Virus record (IMG/VR): IMGVR_UViG_3300037882_003154 | Location: 62,001-126,000 of that record | Source: a virus | Reading direction: 5' to 3' (one strand) | DNA: 64,000 bases | In this document: positions 9,138-17,345 of the stretch, in pieces | Position numbering within the stretch: the first letter of the stretch is position 1 | How the letters are laid out: each line of letters opens with the position of its first letter | Program-made: the position numbers and the translations under genes | The notes under the pieces: generated by a model | What the model saw: only the letters and a program-made list of their open reading frames with translations | What the model was told of the DNA's origin: nothing | Databases searched by the model: none

Positions 9138-10877
9138 TTATGTTCCACACAAAAACTCCTTATGATTTTCAATATTACTATCTGGTTTAGCATGAGTAAT
9201 ATAATAGGGCTTTTCTCTATTCTCTATACCACATCTTACCTTTTCCCAATTATTGATATTATTTCTCATATCAAATAACTGTTGCAACATATTATTAAGC
9301 TGGAAAGGCTCTGGTGTTGGACGAATTCCCACCATCGAAAAATCATTAATATACATATTGCCGCCATTAACTATTTTGCCACCATATGTAAGGCTCTTAA
9401 CAAGATTAAGCGCAAAATATGTATTGAGCTTTTCTGGCATTCCCAGGACATTCACAATAGCCCAATCAACCATCTGAGACATGGATATATTAGATGGATA
9501 TGTTGTGACAGGATTGTGTAATTTTGGTGGTGATTTCCAGGTTAATCTCCAATCAATGGGCTCCACACTATCAAAATATGCCATCCATTTTTTCGTTGTC
9601 TCTTCCCAATTAAAATGTTTCTCAACACACTTTCTGGTATCAAATCCACGCTTTTTTCTTAATGACTCCGGCAATGAGAAAAATTTGATGAGTATATCTA
9701 CTATTGAATCTGGGTCTGGCTTAGCCCTATGTGTATGTGTTGTTACATCTCTTGATTTAGACAAAAGCTCTATTGGATATGCCTTGCATTTATTTATAAA
9801 GTCAATAGTACCAGAATAGTTAGTAACAGCCAGTGGTATGCCACACGAAGCCGCTTCTACACAAGGGATGCCAAACCCCTCTGAAGAAACTGGCTGAACA
9901 TATAAGTCCATCAAATTATATATAACGCCTAGCTGTTCAGGACTAATGCCATGTTGTGTATTAGGCAACGTGGCTCCTGGCTGACCACAGTGAGGACAGA
10001 ACACCCTACTATCAGCCCATAATTCCACAAATATATTGTGGCAATTTCTGCACAAATAGGTAAATAATACCTTGTGCATTATATTTTCTTCTTGTAGAAT
10101 TAGTGGTAGGTTCCACCCAAGATCTGGATAAGAAGTATGACAATATAGATAGGTTCTTTGCCCCAAATCTTTATTGCTTTTTTCACAATAATCAAGGAAT
10201 TTTCTAAAAGCCTGAAATAGGTCGGGAAACAGTTTGCGAGCCTGGTTTCGCATCACAGTTCCAACAATATTGATATTTTTACCAAACCCAAATTTTGCTT
10301 TGAGACCCTGTTTATCAAGTATTGGATTAAAGGTCTTAAAATCACCACCTGGAGGATTGGCTGATAATATTTTGAGAGACCCGCCGGTTTGGTTTTCTAG
10401 TAGACACTTAGCCCATTCAGTATATGTAAAGAGACAGTCCGCCTCCATCATTTGACCTATCCAGTCGGTGGCTTGTGGCTCACCATCGACGGTTGGCATA
10501 TAGGCTATTTTATAGAGTGGTCTAAATGGAGAAGAAAACAGATGGGTGCAATACCAAGAATCGCTGATATCAAATACTATATCTGGTTTAAAGTCAAGTA
10601 CAACATCTTCATATCTCCATCCACCAAATTGTGCAAATCCATCTGCATTGTGTTGTGCTATACCGGCTTGGTCATTGGGTTCAGGTGCATTAGGATAGAC
10701 TCGCCAAGGTATAGAATAAGTTCTTTGGTCTGCCAGTGTACAGTATGAGGCGTGTTCCGCAATACAAAATTTATTGGTAGCATAGAGCCTATCCAATAGA
10801 TTTTTGTAATACACAGCATAACCACTAGACAAAAAAGTAGCTTCGCTTCTAGCCAACAGCCTTAATTTTCTAGTCAC
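9138..10877 (-). CDS. GT-B glycosyltransferase with inserted zinc ribbon
   Basis: 579 aa from a GTG at 10877 (8 bp overlap with the sigma-factor gene). The N-terminal half fits a GT-B acceptor domain and the C-terminal half has SSEGFGIPCVEAASCGIPLA (residues 331-350). Between them, residues 276-297 form a Cys4 zinc ribbon (CRNCH...FCPHCG; Cys276, 279, 294, 297) lying directly before the GT-B donor motif. After residue 440 there is a further ~140 residue extension of unknown role. Zinc-ribbon insertion in a GT-B enzyme is unusual and may bind an acceptor or partner protein. Confidence 0.85.
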   Translation of the reverse strand: MTRKLRLLARSEATFLSSGYAVYYKNLLDRLYATNKFCIAEHASYCTLADQRTYSIPWRVYPNAPEPNDQAGIAQHNADGFAQFGGWRYEDVVLDFKPDIVFDISDSWYCTHLFSSPFRPLYKIAYMPTVDGEPQATDWIGQMMEADCLFTYTEWAKCLLENQTGGSLKILSANPPGGDFKTFNPILDKQGLKAKFGFGKNINIVGTVMRNQARKLFPDLFQAFRKFLDYCEKSNKDLGQRTYLYCHTSYPDLGWNLPLILQEENIMHKVLFTYLCRNCHNIFVELWADSRVFCPHCGQPGATLPNTQHGISPEQLGVIYNLMDLYVQPVSSEGFGIPCVEAASCGIPLAVTNYSGTIDFINKCKAYPIELLSKSRDVTTHTHRAKPDPDSIVDILIKFFSLPESLRKKRGFDTRKCVEKHFNWEETTKKWMAYFDSVEPIDWRLTWKSPPKLHNPVTTYPSNISMSQMVDWAIVNVLGMPEKLNTYFALNLVKSLTYGGKIVNGGNMYINDFSMVGIRPTPEPFQLNNMLQQLFDMRNNINNWEKVRCGIENREKPYYITHAKPDSNIENHKEFLCGT

Positions 10878-11349
10878 CAGCCACCCTGTTCCTTTTGATG
10901 ATATACTTTTTGGCTTTATTATATACAGACTTTACAGTATTTATAGATTTATTTGTGCATTCGGCTATGTCCCTGAAGGACATATTCATCATCCTGTATA
11001 ACAATATATTATATTCTTCTGGGGATAGTTTTGGCAAATATTCTGATAAATTTTCTGTCTTTTTATCAAAAAAAATATTAATATCAGCTATATTAACAAA
11101 CCCCATCCTATAATGCTTGTTCTTTTTTTGCTCTTTTATGATTTCTTGAAGAATGCAAATCCAAGCGATAGTAGACAACTCACCCCTAGTTGGATCATGT
11201 CTCCTAATTGCCTTTAGGAGCCCAATACAACCAGCCTGGAAGTAGTCATCTACATCGCTTAGACTATTATGCTTAGCAGTGAACTTTTTTACATGCTTAA
11301 AGACCAGACCTAGATTTTCAACTAGGATCTGGTCTTCTTTTTTGTTCAT
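10870..11349 (-). CDS. Small sigma-70-like factor
   Basis: 159 aa. Residues 30-75 match sigma region 2 (DDYFQAGCIGLLKAIRRHDPTRG followed by STIAWICILQEI), and residues 105-150 form a sigma region 4 helix-turn-helix (LSPEEYNILL...FRDIAECTNKSINTVKSVYNKAKKYI). Region 3 is missing or very short, as in many phage and ECF-type factors. It is likely to direct host RNA polymerase to phage promoters. A second, divergent sigma-like gene lies at 46883-47485, so the two may govern different time classes. Confidence 0.85.
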   Translation of the reverse strand: MNKKEDQILVENLGLVFKHVKKFTAKHNSLSDVDDYFQAGCIGLLKAIRRHDPTRGELSTIAWICILQEIIKEQKKNKHYRMGFVNIADINIFFDKKTENLSEYLPKLSPEEYNILLYRMMNMSFRDIAECTNKSINTVKSVYNKAKKYIIKRNRVAGD

Positions 11350-11366
11350 GCAGCAACCCCGTTCGC

Positions 11367-11765
11367 TTAAAATGGTGAGTCTTCTTCGGCACTGCTATTA
11401 TCACTACCCACCGTGTCTTCACTATCAGGCTTGGGAACACCACCTTTTCCATCATTGATAAAGGTAAAGTCGTTGACCTTAAATTTAAGCTTGCTTCTTT
11501 TGCTGCCATCCTTTGCAACCCAGTTGTCCTGAACCACGGCAGCCATAACAGATAGTTGCCTGCCCTTGACACAATACTTGGCGATTAATTCTGCTCGTGG
11601 TCCCCAAGCATCCATATCAAGGAAGATGGTCTCTTTTTCACCACTCTTGTTTTTAAACCCACTATGAATAGCCAACCCGAAGCTACAAACTGGCGTCTTT
11701 AGTTCACCAACATATTTAAGTTCTGGGTCTCTTGTTAAATTACCTACGAAAACACAATTGTTCAT
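11367..11765 (-). CDS. ssb: Single-stranded DNA-binding protein
   Basis: 132 aa with the bacterial SSB OB-fold: MNNCVFVGNLTRDPELKY, then FLDMDAWGPRAELIAKYCVKGRQLSVMA. A Ser/Asp-rich linker leads to an acidic tip ending EEDSPF, close to the DDDIPF tail that recruits replication partners. It coats single-stranded DNA at the fork. Sits just downstream of the split polymerase genes. Start ATG with AAGAG about ten bases upstream. Confidence 0.93.
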   Translation of the reverse strand: MNNCVFVGNLTRDPELKYVGELKTPVCSFGLAIHSGFKNKSGEKETIFLDMDAWGPRAELIAKYCVKGRQLSVMAAVVQDNWVAKDGSKRSKLKFKVNDFTFINDGKGGVPKPDSEDTVGSDNSSAEEDSPF

Positions 11766-11790
11766 GTTAATTACTCTTTTTTGTGGTTAG

Positions 11791-12387
11791 TTACTTCATT
11801 ATTTCAATAAAACGCTTTGGATCTGATAGAACTTGTTTTATCCTATCATATCCCTCTACGACATTTAACTTTTGGGCTAATTTATCTGTGCTCTCATTTA
11901 GACCATTTTTAGATACCTCCAGTAATACATTTTGAAGTGACGCTTGTTTGGTGTTGTTCGATTTGTCTAATTCAAGCTGACAAAAATCTAGTATAGATTG
12001 GGCTCCACTAGATATTGTTAGTAAATCACCGCGTGTCGATATAAGTTTAACTAAGTGAAAACTGTATTTTACCAGTAGTATTAAGGATGCCATGTTGATA
12101 TATAAGAAGTATCCACATGCATATATTGGAATATCATGGTGAGATTTTCTAGATATATCATTATTATAAGTGGTCTCTTGTACTATCGAACACATGTTGT
12201 CTTGGAATAATAGTGTGTTTACCACACATATCTTGTTGGTTAGATGTGGTACAAATAGTGTTATGTGTTCATATTTGCTCTTTTTAGTTCTGGTATTTGT
12301 TTCTTCGTTTAGACTATACAGCTTAATGATACTACATGTGTAGTCATTGTCTTCTAATATCTTAATAATCTCAGATTTAAATTTCAT
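11791..12387 (-). CDS. Unknown protein in replication operon
   Basis: 198 aa, not recognised. The ATG overlaps the stop of the polymerase C-terminal gene by one base (TAATG), so it is probably translated with it. The N-terminal half is beta-rich with several Cys; residues about 110-125 are hydrophobic (FLYINMASLILLVKYSFHLV) but end in a basic residue, more like a buried helix than a clear membrane span. The C-terminus is helical and charged. Function unknown; position suggests a replication accessory protein. Confidence 0.65.
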   Translation of the reverse strand: MKFKSEIIKILEDNDYTCSIIKLYSLNEETNTRTKKSKYEHITLFVPHLTNKICVVNTLLFQDNMCSIVQETTYNNDISRKSHHDIPIYACGYFLYINMASLILLVKYSFHLVKLISTRGDLLTISSGAQSILDFCQLELDKSNNTKQASLQNVLLEVSKNGLNESTDKLAQKLNVVEGYDRIKQVLSDPKRFIEIMK

Positions 12388-15017
12388 TATATCTGTATAA
12401 CTTCCATTATGGTGAGTTTATTATTAAAATTAGTTCTATTTCCAACCACAATTACCGAATTGTTTTCTACTAGTAGATCACCATATTGGGCTATTTTATC
12501 CCCAAACATTGTAGCCCCATCAACCATACCAGTCTCATCAAAAAAATTAATAAACAACATTTTTTGTCCGGTATTTTTGCCAGCCCTTATTTCATATTCT
12601 GACACCCTGGATATCTGACAGGCTATAGCAATTTGTTGTGTTCCTATGCCATTATTATAGTCTGCACAGGTTGAATTGGCAATAGAAATATCTTTTGAGT
12701 TTAGTTCCGACACCGAAACCGCTATTCCCAAAAGTTTTTCTTCATCGTTTGCCATAGAAACAATTGTGTCTTCCATAGAATAGGGTGGGCTCTCTAGGGA
12801 CTTTATTATATCATTGACAATAACTTGTCTATTTTTATTTTTGGATTTAGTATTATGCAATGCATCCAAGAGCCCCTGGTACTTATCACAATTAGTAATA
12901 ATACTGGTCTGTTCGCCATTACTTAGTTCTTGCCATTTTGAATATTCATAACACATTAGGGTCCTGGTCATATTAAATGGAAGAGATCCACACTTAATCA
13001 TATTCTCTATGCCAGTCTTATTAACATTTGTCGCTACTAAGCACAGGAACTCCAACCAAGACAGTTGTGTTATGTTTTTGCCAGTATTTGATATGGCTTC
13101 TCGTAATTTTGATATAACAGAATCACCGACACCCCTAATATCTCTAAGCCCAAACCTTATACACCCATTATGTATATGGAAGTCAGATTCCATAGTTATG
13201 ATAGATGGTGGTAATACCTTTATACTAAATCTTTTACAGTCGTCTATGAGCTCTTTTTTCTCTTTTTTGGGATCGAGTCTTTCTTTGGCATATTTTAGAT
13301 AAGTTTTAAAGAATTCCAGTGGATAGTTAGCTTTATAATATGCTGTGTAGTATCCTATATGGGCGTACGCCACACTGTGCGACAGGTTAAACGAGTATCT
13401 TTGGCTTCTCTTTATATTATCCCATATTGCCCTGGCACTATCATCATCAACAACGCCATGACTCTTGCACTTATCTATAAAAGTTGTCTCGATTTCCGCC
13501 ATAAGTTTTGGGAGCTTCTTGCCAATACTGTTGTGTATGACCATCCCATTGGCGATAATCCAGTGTATTTGTTCTCTTGGTCTGCTTCTATCTAAATTGT
13601 CTACTGTAAAATCATAGACATTTTGTTTACCAAACTTTGGTCTGATTTCTTTGACAGCGCCGTGGTCGATATCTCTTTGTTTTTTGGTATTTGATAATAG
13701 ATCGCCTATATTAGATATCATTTCCTCTGACATATATTGAGATAAAATAGGATCCTTGCTTATCTTGTATATAGATGCCACATCATCGAATATCATCCTA
13801 TATTGCTGGCTTTCTTTGGCTTTTTTACACACAATTTTTGTGTATATATTCTGTATGCTCAAAAGGAGCTGCATTTGTTTTGCTAATTTTTTGGACTTAA
13901 AGATAATATATACACTATTTTTTATTGCATGTCTTTGTAAACCACAAGATAATATAAACCCCAGAGCCCTATTAATGGTGGCGATATCAGCCCCAAGAAT
14001 AAATCTGGGTAGATATTTTTTCGTAGCCGACTTTGCACAGTCTTGCAAGAGTGGTGCTAGCCTTTGTCTTTCTGCATATCCTATCCTTAGCTGATTTTTG
14101 TTATAGAATGTGGGCTTTTTCCCAAAGACCCTCAGATACAAGTCTGAGTATTCACTTAGTATGTGTTCACTACAGTGTGAAAAAAAGCTCTTGTCTTTCG
14201 CCCCTTTACCAAAATAATAACCAGAATATACTATCGCCCCCACTAATGTGTATAGATCTTGGGTCTTTTCTGTATCGGTCAATGCTGTATTATATATATG
14301 GGTTTGATCACCACCCTCAATAATATTCTGTATGTTTAATATTGAATTATACAAAGAGTCTTTAGACTTTATGAATCCACCCTTTGTTATTGAGTAAATT
14401 TTATGATTATGTGTACAGGCGATTGACATTCCATTATTTAATACTATCTCGTGTACTTCTTTTTTATCACTTAGCCATATATCATATATTTGTACCCAGA
14501 CGAACTCTTTCATATTAGGGTGTATTGATAGAAACGAATCATTCTTATATTCAGCTTCTAAGATCTCTTTTATTGTGATCCACCCCCTAGTCTTAGACAA
14601 AAACATAGTGTCGTCAGTAACGCATTTTCTAAGAGTCTCTGATTCAGCAAGAGTGAACCCGGCTATATCCCTGGATATTTGAATAGCCTGTTCCTGAAAA
14701 ACCAAAATGCCCTGTGTCTTTTTCAAGATGGGCTCTAGTGCGGGGTGCACATATTCTACCGGTTTTTCTCCATTTTTTCTCATACAATACACATCTGTAA
14801 GAGACTTATTATCTAACTTAGACTCTAAGCAGCCGGGTCTTATAATAGATATAATATCAGACAGTTCTTCGATAGATCTTGGTTTGGCTTTTTTACAATA
14901 CCTAGATCCCAACCAATTTTCTAGCTGAAAAACACCTTTGGTATGTCCCTCACATATCATATCCCATGTTTTTGTGTCATCTAGTGGGACCGACATTAGT
15001 TTTTCGGTACTATTCAT
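12387..15017 (-). CDS. dnaE: DNA polymerase III alpha subunit, C-terminal half, with intein
   Basis: 876 aa from the ATG at 15017; a frame start at 15077 would lie inside the exonuclease gene. Residues 1-131 match DnaE just after its third catalytic Asp (VPLDDTKTWDM, GVFQLENWLGSRY, IISIIRPGCL). An intein occupies residues 132-496 and sits within the conserved LRK/IGKK site. DnaE then resumes (IGKKLPKLM; RYSFNLSHSVAYAHIGY; HhH GLRDIRGVG; a C-terminal OB-fold). After splicing the protein would be 511 aa. The three catalytic Asp residues are on the separate gene at 17342-19252, so both products must assemble to form an active polymerase. Confidence 0.92.
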   Translation of the reverse strand: MNSTEKLMSVPLDDTKTWDMICEGHTKGVFQLENWLGSRYCKKAKPRSIEELSDIISIIRPGCLESKLDNKSLTDVYCMRKNGEKPVEYVHPALEPILKKTQGILVFQEQAIQISRDIAGFTLAESETLRKCVTDDTMFLSKTRGWITIKEILEAEYKNDSFLSIHPNMKEFVWVQIYDIWLSDKKEVHEIVLNNGMSIACTHNHKIYSITKGGFIKSKDSLYNSILNIQNIIEGGDQTHIYNTALTDTEKTQDLYTLVGAIVYSGYYFGKGAKDKSFFSHCSEHILSEYSDLYLRVFGKKPTFYNKNQLRIGYAERQRLAPLLQDCAKSATKKYLPRFILGADIATINRALGFILSCGLQRHAIKNSVYIIFKSKKLAKQMQLLLSIQNIYTKIVCKKAKESQQYRMIFDDVASIYKISKDPILSQYMSEEMISNIGDLLSNTKKQRDIDHGAVKEIRPKFGKQNVYDFTVDNLDRSRPREQIHWIIANGMVIHNSIGKKLPKLMAEIETTFIDKCKSHGVVDDDSARAIWDNIKRSQRYSFNLSHSVAYAHIGYYTAYYKANYPLEFFKTYLKYAKERLDPKKEKKELIDDCKRFSIKVLPPSIITMESDFHIHNGCIRFGLRDIRGVGDSVISKLREAISNTGKNITQLSWLEFLCLVATNVNKTGIENMIKCGSLPFNMTRTLMCYEYSKWQELSNGEQTSIITNCDKYQGLLDALHNTKSKNKNRQVIVNDIIKSLESPPYSMEDTIVSMANDEEKLLGIAVSVSELNSKDISIANSTCADYNNGIGTQQIAIACQISRVSEYEIRAGKNTGQKMLFINFFDETGMVDGATMFGDKIAQYGDLLVENNSVIVVGNRTNFNNKLTIMEVIQI
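13530..14624 (-). mobile_element. DnaE intein with eroded LAGLIDADG endonuclease
   Basis: 365 residues inside the polymerase gene. Block A begins CVTDDTMFL (Cys1). Block B is CTHNHKIYS with the TxxH pair. Blocks F/G are VYDFTVDNLDRS...WIIANGMVIHN, ending His-Asn followed by Ser+1, so all splicing residues are present. The middle has two LAGLIDADG-like helices, LVGAIVYSGYYFG and ALGFILSCGL, in which the expected catalytic acidic residues are Ser and Cys. This suggests an inactive homing endonuclease but an intact splicing domain. Removal restores the uninterrupted LRK-SIGKK extein. Confidence 0.9.
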
Positions 15018-15024
15018 TGTATTA

Positions 15025-15696
15025 TTATGATACAAGTGTGTCTGGGGTTTCTTCGTCATTACCAAAAGCCCCCGCAAATTTAGCAGCCTTGGATTTTTTT
15101 CTTTGCCACTCTAAAAATCTAACAGCAATGGCTTTGGTATCTAGCACATCTTGTAGCGCTTCGTGTGCTTTGCCGCCCGCATCTATACCAAAAAACTTTC
15201 TTAGATAATCTAGGTTGTATCTGTAGGGTTCTTTGAGGCTCTCAAATGAAAACCACATCATTTGCATTGTATCTATGTGATATGGGCTGAATAGTGTTGG
15301 TCTATTAGTTTTATCTACCGGACCAAACTCTAAGCAAAGTCTATCAAAAATGATCTTGTCAAACCCTATGATATTATGACCACATAGTATGGGACGGTCC
15401 CAAGTAGATTTGCCTTTAGAGAATTTATCTACAAATTTTACAAAATCAGACCACACTTCGGATATAGACGGGGCTTTTTCTAGCTGTTCTATGGTCTTTT
15501 TATTAACATCTAGGGCTTGCTGCTCTACTGTGGCAAAGTCGGTTGGTCTGATAAGAGAATAGAATCTAGATTCTTTTTCTTCTTGTAGAGTTCTGCTGTC
15601 TAATACTATGGCGGCAAGCTCTACTGGCTGACATGTGTAGGGGTTTGCTGATGATGTTTCAAAATCAGCCACTAATATTTTGTTAAAATTAATCAT
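15025..15696 (-). CDS. DnaQ-like 3'-5' exonuclease (DEDDh)
   Basis: 223 aa. ExoI motif DFETS (Asp11, Glu13), ExoII GHNIIGFD (Asp113) and ExoIII KAHEALQD (His178, Asp183) are all present, which is the complete DEDDh set. The family proofreads for polymerase III (epsilon subunit) or acts as a free exonuclease. It lies directly upstream of the polymerase C-terminal half, with seven bases between its stop and the polymerase ATG, which fits a proofreading role. Start ATG overlaps the upstream stop by one base. Confidence 0.92.
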   Translation of the reverse strand: MINFNKILVADFETSSANPYTCQPVELAAIVLDSRTLQEEKESRFYSLIRPTDFATVEQQALDVNKKTIEQLEKAPSISEVWSDFVKFVDKFSKGKSTWDRPILCGHNIIGFDKIIFDRLCLEFGPVDKTNRPTLFSPYHIDTMQMMWFSFESLKEPYRYNLDYLRKFFGIDAGGKAHEALQDVLDTKAIAVRFLEWQRKKSKAAKFAGAFGNDEETPDTLVS

Positions 15697-16124
15697 TACA
15701 ATTTTTCCTCTATAATATCGGCTATTTCCTGGAACGATTTGCCTTCGTCATTTAACATTGATAGTGTTATATGTCCATCTGCACCACCACCTATGATGAT
15801 ATCAAGTCCACCAAATACTTTAGTTCCAGACACACCTGATTGTTTAAATAGTGTGTCCTTAGATATACCAGCCCACTGAACCACAGATTCTGGCAAAAAC
15901 TCATCTTTGCCATCAAAATAACACACTGTGTCAGCTAATTGGTCTGTGTAAAGTGATATGTGCGATTCTTCTACAAATTTTTCACAGACACCTTCTTTAG
16001 CAGCCCTATCAGCCAGTACACCTAAGCAGCAATATCTGTTGTTCTTGGTCAGAGCGCCTTCACACTGTTGATACTTGCCACTTCTAAGATCTTCCAACCA
16101 CCATGATTTAACTTGTGGATTCAT
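15696..16124 (-). CDS. Conserved phage protein (CCLGVL family), copy 1
   Basis: 142 aa, function unknown. The motif pattern W..DLRSGKYQQ, RYCCLGVLADRA, LPESVVQWAG and LSMLNDEGKSFQEIADIIEE recurs in the gene at 58756-59139 (ALRSKKYKQ, YCPLGVLCHLA, LPTSVLKWAG, LNDNRNLKLATIANVIE). The two are therefore paralogs. Similar short proteins are common in phages and bacteria but I know of no assigned role. Overlaps MazG upstream by 17 bp. Confidence 0.75.
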   Translation of the reverse strand: MNPQVKSWWLEDLRSGKYQQCEGALTKNNRYCCLGVLADRAAKEGVCEKFVEESHISLYTDQLADTVCYFDGKDEFLPESVVQWAGISKDTLFKQSGVSGTKVFGGLDIIIGGGADGHITLSMLNDEGKSFQEIADIIEEKL

Positions 16125-16467
16125 TTTCTAATGCCAACCTTTCTTTTTCCAAATTTCTGTTAATAGCTAGACTGGTATCGAATTTTTCTGGGTATCTAGC
16201 CCTTAGTTTGTCAATATTCCTTCGTTGCACTTCTTCAAACGAAACATTCATGGCATCGCACAAAATGGCTAAATACCAGAATATATCACCGGCTTCTTCG
16301 ATCAGATTGTGCCAATCAAGAGGTTTGTTATAAAACATTTCCCTCTTTTTAGCATCTAATAGTTCACCAGCCTCTGTTGCTAAACCAAGAGCAGCATGTA
16401 ATATCCTGTCGGGATTTAATGTTGATTCGGTTCTTGTAGCTAATTTTATATATTCTTGATTGTTCAT
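16108..16467 (-). CDS. MazG-like nucleotide pyrophosphohydrolase
   Basis: 119 aa, the usual size of phage MazG-like proteins. The helical signature EAGELLDAKKREMF followed by NLIEEAGDIFWYLAILCD supplies the acidic Mg-binding residues (ExxE and ExxD). The family hydrolyses NTPs or dNTPs to monophosphates, and phage versions may adjust ppGpp or dNTP pools. Four-base overlap with the cytosine methyltransferase gene. Confident on family, not on substrate. Confidence 0.85.
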   Translation of the reverse strand: MNNQEYIKLATRTESTLNPDRILHAALGLATEAGELLDAKKREMFYNKPLDWHNLIEEAGDIFWYLAILCDAMNVSFEEVQRRNIDKLRARYPEKFDTSLAINRNLEKERLALENESTS

Positions 16468-17345
16468 TTTGCCCCATTCATTTTAATATAACTGAATATG
16501 TGTGCTATTACATCAACACTCCAGCCATTGCCAATCGCTATCCTTCGTTGAGCATCCGAGATAATGGACGTATAGTTATCTGGTAGTTGTTGTAACCTTT
16601 CTAGTTCTATACAGTTCAAATTGCCTATCTTGCCATTATCAAATAATAGCTTGATTTTCCCACTGCAATTAGATAGTATTGTGCGAAACTTACCATCTAA
16701 AAGACAATATCTTTGGTCTTCCCAATAGTTATTCCCACAACCATCCTTTTTTGTATATTCATAATATAGCGGCTTTTTTTTTGTTGATGCTATAACATCC
16801 GTGTCTAGCCATTTTCTTTTATCACTTCTGTCGTCGGTTATTATATCTCTGACCACTATATTTTTGTCTTTTGGTTGTTCAATCCCAGAAACATTGGTCC
16901 AATATAATCTTCTTCTGTGTTGTGCCGATACTAAAGCAGAGTTTATTTCTATTGGCTGTACACCCATGTAGTCCGATATTATATCAGACCACTCTTTTTT
17001 CATAACAACATTTTCTAACAGAAAATATCTTGGCGATATCTCTTGTAGAAGACGAATATATTCAAAAAATAATTTACCGCTAGTACCATCCATACCCTGT
17101 TTTTTACCACTACTACTGAATGATACACAGGGGCTTCCACCAATTAATAGGTCTGTCTTGGGCAAATTAACAGCAGAAATAGCCGATATATCACCAAGCT
17201 GTATCGTGTGTGGGAAATGATATTGGGTTACTTTTATAGCATGTTTATTAATTTCTGATGCATAATAATTATCATATCTTATATTAGCTCTGTGCAATGC
17301 AAGTTGACCACAACTAATACCATCAAATAAAGATAGAACATTCAT
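16464..17345 (-). CDS. C5-cytosine DNA methyltransferase
   Basis: 293 aa. Motif I LSLFDGISCGQLAL, motif IV GGSPCVSFSSSG with catalytic Cys73, motif VI FLLENV, motif VIII SAQHRRRLYW and motif X GNGWSVDVIAHIF are all in order, so the enzyme looks complete. It would methylate cytosine in a short target on phage DNA. No cognate restriction endonuclease is seen next to it. Probable role: protection from host restriction. ATGA overlap with the polymerase N-terminal gene. Confidence 0.93.
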   Translation of the reverse strand: MNVLSLFDGISCGQLALHRANIRYDNYYASEINKHAIKVTQYHFPHTIQLGDISAISAVNLPKTDLLIGGSPCVSFSSSGKKQGMDGTSGKLFFEYIRLLQEISPRYFLLENVVMKKEWSDIISDYMGVQPIEINSALVSAQHRRRLYWTNVSGIEQPKDKNIVVRDIITDDRSDKRKWLDTDVIASTKKKPLYYEYTKKDGCGNNYWEDQRYCLLDGKFRTILSNCSGKIKLLFDNGKIGNLNCIELERLQQLPDNYTSIISDAQRRIAIGNGWSVDVIAHIFSYIKMNGAK

